Origin: Paenibacillus nasutitermitis
GTDB lineage: Bacteria > Bacillota > Bacilli > Paenibacillales > Paenibacillaceae
Assembly: GCF_014641075.1 (NCBI RefSeq)
Contig: NZ_BMHP01000015.1
Span: forward strand, 1-62,690
Direction: 5' to 3'
DNA length: 62,690 bases
The notes under the pieces are model-generated. The model was not told the origin of the DNA and did not search any database. It was given only the letters and a program-made list of their open reading frames with translations. Positions 24,100-34,906 of the stretch are shown here, piece after piece (position 1 is the first letter of the stretch; each line of letters opens with the position of its first letter). The translations under genes and the position numbers were made by a program.

Positions 24100-24722
24100 T
24101 ACGCAAGCACCTCCTGTACTTTCTCAACTGCTTCTTTAGTAATAATCAGTTTGTCATAGGTCATGACATCCAGAACATTAATGCCATCGGCTGCAACGAA
24201 TTTGATGCCCGGAATGTTACGAGCGGACAATGCTACATTGTCCTCATAAGTTGCCGTTACAACAAGTGCTTTGCGAGCGACTTTGAGGTTGCCCAGAATG
24301 GCGGTAAATTCTTTTGTTTTCGGCTGAGCAAATGCCAGCTGATCCAGAACAATGATGTCATTGTCGATCACTTTCGAAGACAAAGCCGATTTGATTGCCA
24401 GACGGCGAACCTTCTTCGGCAGTTTGAAGCTGTAGCTGCGAGGTGTCGGTCCAAAAACCGTACCGCCGCCAACCCATTGTGGCGAGCGCGTGCTACCTTG
24501 ACGAGCGCGGCCCGTACCTTTTTGTTTCCAAGGCTTACGACCGCCGCCACGTACTTCAGAGCGGCCCTTCGTCTTGTGCGTGCCTCTGCGAACCGAAGCT
24601 TGCTGAAGCAGTACTGCACTGTGCAGGACGTGAACGTTAGGTTGGATTCCGAAAATCGTTTCCGACAATTCGATATCGCCAACTTGCGATCCATTCACGC
24701 TAAAAATTGCTACTTTCGGCAT
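24099..24722 (-). CDS. rplD: 50S ribosomal protein L4
   Basis: 207 aa. Has the extended tunnel loop with G-G-G-R-K-P-W-K-Q-K-G-T-G-R-A-R-Q-G-S. In E. coli L4 represses its own operon; here a different leader precedes rpsJ. Confidence 0.98.
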   Translation of the reverse strand: MPKVAIFSVNGSQVGDIELSETIFGIQPNVHVLHSAVLLQQASVRRGTHKTKGRSEVRGGGRKPWKQKGTGRARQGSTRSPQWVGGGTVFGPTPRSYSFKLPKKVRRLAIKSALSSKVIDNDIIVLDQLAFAQPKTKEFTAILGNLKVARKALVVTATYEDNVALSARNIPGIKFVAADGINVLDVMTYDKLIITKEAVEKVQEVLA

Positions 24723-24751
24723 TTCATGTTCCTCCTTTCTTAGACGGTTAT

Positions 24752-25375
24752 TTATTTCTTAACGGTAAGTTTTACTTTTACAAAGCTATTTTTAGGTCCA
24801 GGAATGGAGCCTTTAATGAGCAGAACATTACGTTCGGCATCGACACGCACGACTTCAAGATTCTGAATCGTGATCGTTTCGCTACCCATGTGACCTGGAA
24901 GGCGTTTGCCCTTCGGTACACGGTTCGCTTGAATCGATCCCATCGAACCTGGTCCACGGTGGTAACGCGATCCGTGAGACATCGGTCCGCGGGTTTGGCC
25001 CCAACGTTTGATACTACCTTGGAATCCTTTACCTTTGGAAATACCTGTTACGTCAACAAACTCGCCTGCGGCGAACAAGTCAGCTTTCAATTGCTGGCCA
25101 ACTTCATATTCGCCCATGTTAATGCCGCGAATTTCACGAACGTAGCGCTTAGGAGCCGAATCGGCTTTTTTAGCGTGGCCGATCTCCGGCTTTGTCGCTC
25201 TTTTTTCTTTTTTGTCTGAGAAACCAAGTTGTACCGCTTCATAGCCGTCATTTTCTTGGTCCTTCTTCTGTAGAACAACACAAGGTCCTGCTTCGATAAC
25301 CGTAACCGCAATTACGTTACCTTCAGGAGTAAACACTTGCGTCATACCAAGTTTTTTACCTAAGATACCTTTCAT
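24752..25375 (-). CDS. rplC: 50S ribosomal protein L3
   Basis: 207 aa. M-K-G-I-L-G-K-K-L-G-M-T-Q start and the tip loop G-S-R-Y-H-R-G-P-G-S-M-G near the peptidyl transferase centre. Confidence 0.98.
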   Translation of the reverse strand: MKGILGKKLGMTQVFTPEGNVIAVTVIEAGPCVVLQKKDQENDGYEAVQLGFSDKKEKRATKPEIGHAKKADSAPKRYVREIRGINMGEYEVGQQLKADLFAAGEFVDVTGISKGKGFQGSIKRWGQTRGPMSHGSRYHRGPGSMGSIQANRVPKGKRLPGHMGSETITIQNLEVVRVDAERNVLLIKGSIPGPKNSFVKVKLTVKK

Positions 25376-25416
25376 GTTGACACCTCATTTCCTCTCTTGT
25401 TTCCGTTATGCAAAAA

Positions 25417-25725
25417 TTACAATTTGATTTCAATATCGACACCGGATGGCAGATCTAAGCGCATCAATGCATCGACCGTTTGCGGCGTTGGGTTGACAAT
25501 GTCGATCAAACGCTTGTGAGTGCGCATTTCGAATTGTTCCCTTGAATCCTTGTACTTGTGTACCGCACGCAGAATGGTGATGATTTGCTTCTCTGTCGGA
25601 AGCGGAATCGGCCCAGATACACCTGCCCCGGAACGTTTCGCAGTTTCTACGATTTTCTCCGCAGACTGGTCAAGAATCCTGTGATCGTACGCTTTTAAAC
25701 GAATACGAATCTTTTGCTTTGCCAT
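25417..25725 (-). CDS. rpsJ: 30S ribosomal protein S10 (NusE)
   Basis: 102 aa. I-R-I-R-L-K-A-Y-D-H-R-I-L-D-Q-S, ending I-E-I-K-L. First gene of the superoperon; also acts with NusB and NusG in antitermination. ATG at 25725 follows GAAGGAGG; a longer in-frame reading upstream is leader RNA. Confidence 0.98.
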   Translation of the reverse strand: MAKQKIRIRLKAYDHRILDQSAEKIVETAKRSGAGVSGPIPLPTEKQIITILRAVHKYKDSREQFEMRTHKRLIDIVNPTPQTVDALMRLDLPSGVDIEIKL

Positions 25726-25729
25726 ATAA

Positions 25730-25860
25730 GTCCCTCCTTCTATCGCCCAATTTAGTATCGGACATACTCCACGAGAAAAACCCGCCACGCCCCTCATGGC
25801 AAAGGAGCCGTGTGTGTCGGCAACCTCTCGCATCATCGCAACGTCGCAGACCAACGCTCA
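25730..25860 (-). ncRNA. structured leader of the S10 operon
   Basis: About 130 nt between the promoter and rpsJ. It contains GCGAGAGGTTGCCGACACAC, CATGAGGGGCGTGGCGGG and CTCGTGGAGTATGTCC, blocks I recall as strongly conserved in Firmicutes rpsJ leaders. It can fold by pairing GCCGACAC-type and GTGGCGG-type segments. Likely controls operon expression; not checked against a covariance model. Confidence 0.6.
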
Positions 25861-25862
25861 CT

Positions 25863-25891
25863 ATTATATCTTAACTGGTAGGCGAATGCAA
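25863..25891 (-). promoter_or_regulatory. sigma-A promoter of the S10 superoperon
   Basis: TTGCAT (25886-25891), 17-bp spacer, TATAAT (25863-25868). A second TATAAT lies farther upstream (near 25943) without a good -35. Confidence 0.8.
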
Positions 25892-26057
25892 CATTAATTT
25901 CACATAATGTATTACACCAATTGAGCACTATAAAACGCTTCTATTATATAGTATTGATCTGAGGCCCACCACGAATTGGATTAGCAAGTTGCCTCCTATG
26001 TCTGATAGTGGACCTTCGAGTTGTTTGGTCCTCCATTTATCCAGCTGTGGATAAATA

Positions 26058-26087
26058 AATAAAAGCCCTCACCGAAGTGAGGGCTTT
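26058..26087 (-). terminator. terminator after tuf
   Basis: AAAGCCCTCAC-ttcg-GTGAGGGCTTT, an 11-bp stem with a stable TTCG tetraloop, followed by TATTTATTTATCC on the minus strand. It separates the str operon from the S10 operon. Confidence 0.95.
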
Positions 26088-26120
26088 GGATTAAAGCGAT
26101 GCGGCTGATGCCGCACTGCC

Positions 26121-27311
26121 TTATTTTTGGATGCTTGCCACTGCGCCGGCGCCAACAGTACGGCCGCCTTCACGAATGGAGAAGCGAGTTCCATCTTCCA
26201 GAGCGATTGGAGCAATCAGCTCAACGGTTACGGTGATGTTATCACCAGGCATAACCATTTCAGCGCCTTCTGGAAGGTTGATGATGCCCGTTACGTCCGT
26301 TGTACGGAAGTAGAATTGTGGACGGTAGCCTGTGAAGAAAGGCTTGTGGCGTCCACCCTCTTCTTTAGTCAGAACGTAGATTTGTGCAGTGAAGTTTGTG
26401 TGTGGTTTAACCGAACCCGGTTTAGCCAATACTTGTCCACGCTCAATATCTTTACGCTCAACACCACGAAGCAGTGCGCCGATGTTGTCGCCAGCTTGAG
26501 CAGAGTCAAGCAATTTACGGAACATTTCAACGCCCGTAACAACACATTTGCGGGATTCTTCAGCAAGACCGATGATTTCAATCTCATCGGATACTTTAAC
26601 AACGCCACGCTCTACACGGCCAGTTGCAACTGTACCACGGCCTGTGATTGTGAATACATCCTCAACCGGCATAAGGAACGGTTTGGATACGTCACGCTCA
26701 GGAGTAGGGATGTACGTGTCAACTTGCTCGAACAGTTCAATGATTTTGTCAGCCCAAGGGCCATCCGGATTAGCAAGAGCTTCACGAGCTGCGCCGCGGA
26801 TGATTGGAGTATCGTCACCTGGGAACTCATATTCATTAAGAAGGTCGCGAACTTCCATCTCAACAAGCTCCAGGAGCTCTTCGTCTTCAACCATGTCGCA
26901 TTTGTTCAGGAATACTACGATGTAAGGAACACCAACTTGGCGGGAGAGCAGAATGTGCTCGCGCGTTTGCGGCATAGGACCGTCAGATGCGGACACAACG
27001 AGGATTGCTCCATCCATTTGTGCTGCTCCTGTGATCATGTTCTTAACATAGTCGGCGTGACCAGGACAGTCAACGTGAGCATAGTGACGAGTTGGTGTTT
27101 CGTACTCAACGTGAGATGTTGAGATTGTGATACCGCGCTCGCGCTCTTCCGGTGCTTTATCGATTTGATCAAATGCAATTGCGGAACCACCATATCTTTT
27201 GGAAAGAACGGTCGTGATGGCAGCCGTCAACGTTGTTTTACCATGGTCAACGTGACCGATTGTACCGATATTAACGTGCGGTTTATTACGTTCAAATTTT
27301 GCCTTAGCCAT
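26121..27311 (-). CDS. tuf: translation elongation factor Tu
   Basis: 396 aa GTPase that delivers aminoacyl-tRNA. G1 G-H-V-D-H-G-K-T, G3 D-C-P-G-H-A-D-Y, G4 N-K-C-D, then beta-barrel domains II and III ending G-R-T-V-G-A-G-A-V. Last gene of the str operon, before a strong terminator. Only copy in the window. Confidence 0.99.
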   Translation of the reverse strand: MAKAKFERNKPHVNIGTIGHVDHGKTTLTAAITTVLSKRYGGSAIAFDQIDKAPEERERGITISTSHVEYETPTRHYAHVDCPGHADYVKNMITGAAQMDGAILVVSASDGPMPQTREHILLSRQVGVPYIVVFLNKCDMVEDEELLELVEMEVRDLLNEYEFPGDDTPIIRGAAREALANPDGPWADKIIELFEQVDTYIPTPERDVSKPFLMPVEDVFTITGRGTVATGRVERGVVKVSDEIEIIGLAEESRKCVVTGVEMFRKLLDSAQAGDNIGALLRGVERKDIERGQVLAKPGSVKPHTNFTAQIYVLTKEEGGRHKPFFTGYRPQFYFRTTDVTGIINLPEGAEMVMPGDNITVTVELIAPIALEDGTRFSIREGGRTVGAGAVASIQK

Positions 27312-27436
27312 TGAACTAATTCCTCCTTAATATGAAAAGATTGTATATGTGATCGGCCGTCATGCACCAGCCGGCTGGCTGATCATCATTTTGGCCAATG
27401 TACAACTTATTGGACACCCGTTATATTGCTTTCCAA

Positions 27437-29512
<2,076 letters not shown>

Positions 29513-29541
29513 AATTTCGTCTCCTCCCGATTATGCGAATC

Positions 29542-30012
29542 CTACCAACGGTAGTGCGCGAATGCTTTATTCGCTTCAGCCATCTTGTGTGTATCTTCAC
29601 GCTTTTTCACAGACGCACCCGTGTTGTTCGATGCATCGATGATTTCAGCAGCCAGACGCTCTTCCATCGTCTTCTCGCCGCGGTTTCGTGAATAGTTCAC
29701 GAGCCAACGGAGACCAAGCGCTGTACGACGTTCTGGTTTAACTTCAATCGGTACTTGATAGTTCGAACCACCAACACGGCGGGCTTTTACTTCAAGTACA
29801 GGCATGATGTTTTTAATAGCCGCTTCAAAAACTTCCATCGGCTCCGAACCTGTGCGCTCGTTAATCAATTTGAAGGCATCATACAGAATGGTTGCGGCAA
29901 CACCGCGTTTCCCATCAAGCATAATACGGTTAATTAGACGAGTTACCAGTTTGCTGTTATAAAGCGGATCCGGTAAAACGTCACGTTTTGTAACTGGACC
30001 TTTGCGTGGCAT
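29542..30012 (-). CDS. rpsG: 30S ribosomal protein S7
   Basis: 156 aa. M-P-R-K-G-P-V-T-K-R-D-V start, G-G-S-N-Y-Q-V-P-x-E-V, and C-terminal A-H-Y-R-W. Nucleates assembly of the 30S head. Confidence 0.98.
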   Translation of the reverse strand: MPRKGPVTKRDVLPDPLYNSKLVTRLINRIMLDGKRGVAATILYDAFKLINERTGSEPMEVFEAAIKNIMPVLEVKARRVGGSNYQVPIEVKPERRTALGLRWLVNYSRNRGEKTMEERLAAEIIDASNNTGASVKKREDTHKMAEANKAFAHYRW

Positions 30013-30066
30013 GTGCAGATCCCCCTTTCTTCAAGTTTTCATGAAATGACTTTCATAAATTAAATC

Positions 30067-30486
30067 TTATTTTTTCACTTTCGCGCGCTTCGTACCGTAT
30101 TTGGAACGAGCTTGTTTACGATTGTTAACACCTGCAGTATCAAGTGCTCCGCGAACGATGTGATAACGTACACCCGGTAGATCTTTAACCCGGCCGCCAC
30201 GAACCAATACGACGCTATGCTCCTGCAAGTTGTGACCGATACCACCGATATAAGCCGTAACCTCAACGCGGTTCGTCAAACGCACACGTGCGTATTTACG
30301 AAGAGCAGAGTTCGGTTTTTTTGGTGTCATTGTACCGACACGAGTACAAACACCACGTTTTTGAGGCGCACTGATGTTTGTTTCTTCACGTTTCAAAGCA
30401 TTAAACCCTCTTTGAAGTGCTGGCGATTTCGATTTAACGACTTTCGCTTCGCGGCCCTTGCGGACTAGTTGGTTAATTGTTGGCAT
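30067..30486 (-). CDS. rpsL: 30S ribosomal protein S12
   Basis: 139 aa. Decoding-centre protein. The conserved loops T-P-K-K-P-N-S-A-L-R-K and G-G-R-V-K-D-L-P-G-V-R both keep the lysines that change in streptomycin-resistant mutants, so the sequence looks wild type there. First gene of the rpsL-rpsG-fusA-tuf group. Confidence 0.98.
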   Translation of the reverse strand: MPTINQLVRKGREAKVVKSKSPALQRGFNALKREETNISAPQKRGVCTRVGTMTPKKPNSALRKYARVRLTNRVEVTAYIGGIGHNLQEHSVVLVRGGRVKDLPGVRYHIVRGALDTAGVNNRKQARSKYGTKRAKVKK

Positions 30487-30619
30487 GCTGCCACCTCCTT
30501 CCCATGATAATAAACGGGACTAATATTTCGGCTTATTTAAGCCCACAGATCCAGGCGGTTCATAAAGAAACAAATGAAAGTTTCTGCCTCTTCTCTTTCA
30601 AGGCAAAAACGTTATTTCC

Positions 30620-30850
30620 TTATTCAATTTCTGGTATCACTGCCGCCATTGCAGCGCCGACCTCTATGCCGCAGGTTTCCCCGAGACCTTTCATCGTATC
30701 TACCCATGAGATAGGCACGCCAGCCGCCGTACAAAGCCGTACAATATCATCCTTCATTCGTGGATCTGTATCTTGCGCAACATAGACAAGAACGGCTTTG
30801 CCTTGCTCCACCATCTTAGTCGTCTGTTTACTGCCGATTATGAATTGCAT
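30620..30850 (-). CDS. L7Ae-family ribosomal protein (YbxF/L7Ae-like, K-turn binder)
   Basis: 76 aa. I-G-S-K-Q-T-T-K-M-V near the start and the L7Ae signature C-G-I-E-V-G-A-A at the end. The family binds kink-turn RNA; B. subtilis YbxF binds K-turns and associates with ribosomes. Lies between rpoC and rpsL as in Bacillus. ATG at 30850 is favoured; an upstream TTG at 30868 is possible. Confidence 0.9.
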   Translation of the reverse strand: MQFIIGSKQTTKMVEQGKAVLVYVAQDTDPRMKDDIVRLCTAAGVPISWVDTMKGLGETCGIEVGAAMAAVIPEIE

Positions 30851-31049
30851 GTCTTCCCTTCCTTTCAAGCCAAACCTATATGTTACTTCTCTATGAAAGA
30901 AACAAAATATCGGTTGGTTTAAATGCAGGGGTTATGCAAGTAGGCACACTTCGACATATTAGCATTTCAGGCCGCAGTATGTCAAGCTGCTGGGAAGATA
31001 TTTTTTTCATATGCCCGGGATGCTTTGTTCCCATGCTGGAATCAGCGCA

Positions 31050-31090
31050 GAAAACGGCGGTGTTAACCTCCATGGAGGTTAACACCGCCG
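31050..31090 (-). terminator. 36-bp perfect palindrome, probable terminator or processing hairpin after rpoC
   Basis: 31055-31090 is a perfect inverted repeat centred on CCATGG, built of CGGCGGTGTTAACCTC and its complement. On the minus strand it is followed by TTTTC. It lies 47 nt after the rpoC stop. Termination is likely at least in part, although the U-tract is short. Confidence 0.7.
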
Positions 31091-31136
31091 GTCCGCTACT
31101 GACCACTACGCGGGAAAACAGCCAATCAACTGATGA

Positions 31137-34100
31137 TTAAGACTCAACCGGAACGATCTCATCCACTTGTTTCTCAGTTGATTCCACATCATCGTCATAA
31201 CCTTTCAGGCGAATACCGCGGTAGCGCTGCATTCCCGTACCTGCTGGGATCAGCTTACCGATGATGACATTCTCTTTAAGTCCAAGCAACTGATCGACTT
31301 TTCCTTTTATCGCTGCATCCGTCAAGACACGAGTCGTCTCTTGGAAGGAAGCCGCAGACAGGAAGGAATCCGTCTCCAGTGAAGCTTTTGTAATCCCGAG
31401 CAGAACCGGTTTGGCAACCGCTGGCTCTCGTCCAGAGAGAAGGGCGTCGCGGTTGGCTGCTTCGTATTCGTGGATGTCAACGAACGCACCTGGAAGCAAT
31501 GCCGTTTCACCTGCATCGACGATTCGGATTTTGCGCAGCATCTGCTTGATCATAACTTCAATATGCTTGTCGTTGATCTCAACGCCCTGGTTACGATAAA
31601 CGCGTTGGACTTCCTGCAGAATATAGTTCTGCACACCGCGGATACCTTTGATGCGGAGCATATCCTTCGGATCGATCGAACCATCTGTCAGCTCGTCTCC
31701 CGCTTCAATATGCTTGCCTTTTGTAACACGAATACGCGAACCGTAGGTAACGGCATAAACCTTCGACTCCGCTTCACCCTGCACTTCAATCTCACGACGG
31801 TCCTTCGTCTCACGGATGTCCTTGATGACTCCATCGAGCTCGGAGATGATCGCTTGACCTTTCGGGTTACGCGCTTCGAACAACTCTTGAATACGCGGCA
31901 AACCTTGCGTGATATCATCGCCGGCAACACCGCCGGTGTGGAACGTACGCATCGTGAGCTGCGTTCCTGGCTCACCGATGGATTGTGCCGCAATGATACC
32001 AACTGCTTCACCGATTTCAACGAACTTACCTGTTGCCAGGTTGCGTCCGTAACAGATTTTGCATACGCCATGACGGGCGCGGCAGCTCAGAACTGAACGA
32101 ATTTGCAGCTTCTCTACGCCAGCGGCAATAATTTCTTCCGCCTTGTTGGAGTCGATCAGCTCGTTGCGGTTCAAAATCACTTCACCCGTAGATGGATTGC
32201 GCACGGTTTCGAAGGAGTAACGCCCTTCAATACGGTCGTACAGATCCTCAATAACCTCTTTACCGTCTTGAATTTTGCTGACAGTAAAGCCTTTATCCGT
32301 CCCACAATCATCTTCACGAACAATCACATCCTGGGCCACATCAACCAGACGACGGGTCAAGTACCCCGAGTCAGCTGTACGAAGCGCCGTATCGGCAAGA
32401 CCTTTCCGCGCTCCGTGAGTCGAGATAAAGTACTCGAGTACAGTAAGGCCTTCACGGAAATTCGATTTGATCGGCAATTCGATGATCCGTCCGGATGGAT
32501 TCGCCATCAGTCCCCGCATACCGCCCAACTGGGTGATTTGCGATTTGTTACCCCGTGCTTTGGAATCCACCATGAGCATAATGGAATTGTAACGGTCCAT
32601 TGATTTCATGAGCACTTCCGTGATGGTGTCCTTCGTTTTGCTCCAGATCTCAATAACCCGATCATACCGCTCTTCGTTCGTAATCAAACCACGACGGTAC
32701 TGGTTGGATACCACCTTTACCTTCTCTTCCGATTCGTCCAGGATCACTTTCTTCTCATCCGGAACGATAACATCAGATACGGCTACAGTTATACCGGCAC
32801 GTGTTGAATACGTAAAGCCAAGCTCTTTGATCCGGTCAAGAGTAACGGATGTTTTGGTCGTATGATATTGCCTGAAGCATTCCGCAATAATCAGACCGAG
32901 ATACTCTTTTCCTACCGCACCCATTTGTGGAACTTCTTCCATAAATTTATGCAGATCGGTACCTTTTTCATAAACAAAATATCGGTCGGGCGTCCCCTGC
33001 AGCAAGTTGACTTTCGTCGGCTCATTGATATACGGGAACGTCTCCGGGAATATTTCATTGAAGATGATTTTACCAACTGTAGTAGAAATCAGAGATTTCT
33101 GCTGTGCTTCGGTGAAAATGGTTTTGTTCAGCACTTTAACCGGTATAAAGATACGCGCGTGAAGGGATACAATTCCACGCTGGTAAGCGGAAATCGCTTC
33201 GTTCACGGAAGCAAAGACAGAACCGCTCCCTTTGGCTTCTTTATTGTCCATAGTCAAGTAGTAGCTGCCCAGAACCATATCCTGTGAAGGCGTAACAACC
33301 GGCTTGCCGTCTTTCGGATTCAAAATGTTGCCCGATGCGAGCATAAGCAGGCGCGCTTCAGCTTGAGCTTCAGCAGAAAGCGGAACGTGGACGGCCATTT
33401 GGTCACCATCGAAATCCGCGTTATAGGCGGTACAAACGAGCGGGTGAAGCTTGATGGCGCGGCCTTCTACGAGAATCGGTTCAAAGGCCTGGATACCCAG
33501 TCTGTGAAGCGTAGGGGCACGGTTCAGAAGAACCGGGTGCTCCTTAATAACTTCCTCAAGGACATCCCATACCTCAGGGCTGACACGCTCAACTTTGCGT
33601 TTGGCGCTCTTGATATTATGAGCCAGCCCTTTATTGACCAGCTCTTTCATAACAAAAGGCTTAAACAGTTCAAGCGCCATTTCCTTCGGAAGTCCGCATT
33701 GGAACATCTTCAGACTTGGTCCGACAACGATAACGGAACGGCCGGAGTAATCGACACGTTTACCGAGCAAGTTCTGGCGGAAACGTCCTTGTTTACCTTT
33801 GAGCATATGGCTCAGCGATTTCAAAGGACGGTTACCCGGACCGGTTACCGGACGGCCGCGGCGGCCGTTGTCAATCAGTGCATCAACCGCTTCCTGAAGC
33901 ATTCTTTTCTCGTTCTGCACGATGATATCCGGTGCACCCAGATCAAGCAGACGTTTCAGACGGTTGTTACGGTTAATAACACGGCGGTACAGGTCATTCA
34001 GATCAGAGGTGGCAAAACGTCCTCCATCCAGCTGCACCATGGGGCGAAGCTCAGGAGGAATAACCGGAAGAACATCAAGGATCATCCATTCCGGCATATT

Positions 34101-34760
34101 GCCGGAGTTACGGAATGCTTCGATAACTTCAAGGCGCTTGATCGCCCGGTTACGACGCTGGCCTTGTGCCGATCTCAGGTCTTCCTTCAATGTTTCCAGC
34201 TCGCGCTCCACATCGATATCCTGAAGTAGCTTCTTGACGGCTTCCGCGCCCATGCCCGCATGGAATCCATATCCGTATTTCTCGCGGTAGCTGCGGTATT
34301 CCTTCTCGGAGAGAAGCTGCTTTTTCTCAAGTGGCGTATCCCCTGGATCCGTTACAACATAAGATGCGAAATAGATAATTTCCTCGAGCGAACGAGGAGA
34401 CATATCCAGGGCAAGCCCCATCCGGCTTGGAATCCCTTTGAAGTACCAGATATGCGATACAGGAGCAGCAAGCTCAATATGCCCCATACGCTCACGGCGT
34501 ACCTTCGCACGCGTTACTTCGACGCCGCAGCGGTCGCATACCACGCCTTTATAACGAACCCGCTTGTATTTACCGCAATGACATTCCCAGTCCTTAGTCG
34601 GCCCGAAGATCTTCTCGCAGAAAAGCCCTTCTTTCTCCGGCTTCAATGTCCTGTAGTTGATCGTTTCCGGTTTTTTGACTTCTCCGCGGGACCAAGAGCG
34701 GATTTTATCCGGTGATGCCAAACCAATTTTCATATACTCGAAGTTGTTCACGTCCAACAA
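31137..34760 (-). CDS. rpoC: DNA-directed RNA polymerase subunit beta'
   Basis: 1207 aa. N-terminal zinc ribbon (C-H-C-G ... C-D-R-C-G), catalytic N-A-D-F-D-G-D-Q-M motif with the three aspartates binding magnesium (about residue 448), bridge and trigger helices, and a second zinc site C-R-A-R-H-G-V-C-K-I-C (about residue 890). TTG start 8 nt after AAGGAGG. Separated from rpoB by a gap containing two hairpins. Confidence 0.99.
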   Translation of the reverse strand: MLDVNNFEYMKIGLASPDKIRSWSRGEVKKPETINYRTLKPEKEGLFCEKIFGPTKDWECHCGKYKRVRYKGVVCDRCGVEVTRAKVRRERMGHIELAAPVSHIWYFKGIPSRMGLALDMSPRSLEEIIYFASYVVTDPGDTPLEKKQLLSEKEYRSYREKYGYGFHAGMGAEAVKKLLQDIDVERELETLKEDLRSAQGQRRNRAIKRLEVIEAFRNSGNMPEWMILDVLPVIPPELRPMVQLDGGRFATSDLNDLYRRVINRNNRLKRLLDLGAPDIIVQNEKRMLQEAVDALIDNGRRGRPVTGPGNRPLKSLSHMLKGKQGRFRQNLLGKRVDYSGRSVIVVGPSLKMFQCGLPKEMALELFKPFVMKELVNKGLAHNIKSAKRKVERVSPEVWDVLEEVIKEHPVLLNRAPTLHRLGIQAFEPILVEGRAIKLHPLVCTAYNADFDGDQMAVHVPLSAEAQAEARLLMLASGNILNPKDGKPVVTPSQDMVLGSYYLTMDNKEAKGSGSVFASVNEAISAYQRGIVSLHARIFIPVKVLNKTIFTEAQQKSLISTTVGKIIFNEIFPETFPYINEPTKVNLLQGTPDRYFVYEKGTDLHKFMEEVPQMGAVGKEYLGLIIAECFRQYHTTKTSVTLDRIKELGFTYSTRAGITVAVSDVIVPDEKKVILDESEEKVKVVSNQYRRGLITNEERYDRVIEIWSKTKDTITEVLMKSMDRYNSIMLMVDSKARGNKSQITQLGGMRGLMANPSGRIIELPIKSNFREGLTVLEYFISTHGARKGLADTALRTADSGYLTRRLVDVAQDVIVREDDCGTDKGFTVSKIQDGKEVIEDLYDRIEGRYSFETVRNPSTGEVILNRNELIDSNKAEEIIAAGVEKLQIRSVLSCRARHGVCKICYGRNLATGKFVEIGEAVGIIAAQSIGEPGTQLTMRTFHTGGVAGDDITQGLPRIQELFEARNPKGQAIISELDGVIKDIRETKDRREIEVQGEAESKVYAVTYGSRIRVTKGKHIEAGDELTDGSIDPKDMLRIKGIRGVQNYILQEVQRVYRNQGVEINDKHIEVMIKQMLRKIRIVDAGETALLPGAFVDIHEYEAANRDALLSGREPAVAKPVLLGITKASLETDSFLSAASFQETTRVLTDAAIKGKVDQLLGLKENVIIGKLIPAGTGMQRYRGIRLKGYDDDVESTEKQVDEIVPVES

Positions 34761-34807
34761 GGAGCAACCCTCCTTCTGTATGTTACGGCAATCAATTTGC
34801 CCGTTAA

Positions 34808-34875
34808 AGCCGGACCTGCCTGCTTAAGCACTGCTGACGAGGTCCGGCTCTGTAACGCCGTGAGACGCTAACGGC
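34808..34875. other. two hairpins in the rpoB-rpoC gap
   Basis: AGCCGGACCT / AGGTCCGGCT (34808-34817 with 34840-34849) is a perfect 10-bp stem. Beside it GCCGT / ACGGC (34857-34861 with 34871-34875) forms a second small stem. No proper U-tract follows, only TTTAACGG. They may be RNA processing sites or partial attenuators adjusting beta to beta' ratios. Confidence 0.6.
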
Positions 34876-34906
34876 CTGTTATTAAACCGACTGGTACAAG
34901 AAACGT

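Noticed and set aside
25928..25997. Possible 19-residue leader peptide before the S10 operon (AGGAGG, then TTG at 25987)
   Set aside because: Spacing is only 4 nt, the start is TTG, and it lies upstream of the best promoter.
26127..27122. 331-aa plus-strand open frame opposite tuf
   Set aside because: Antisense shadow of tuf with no independent start signals.
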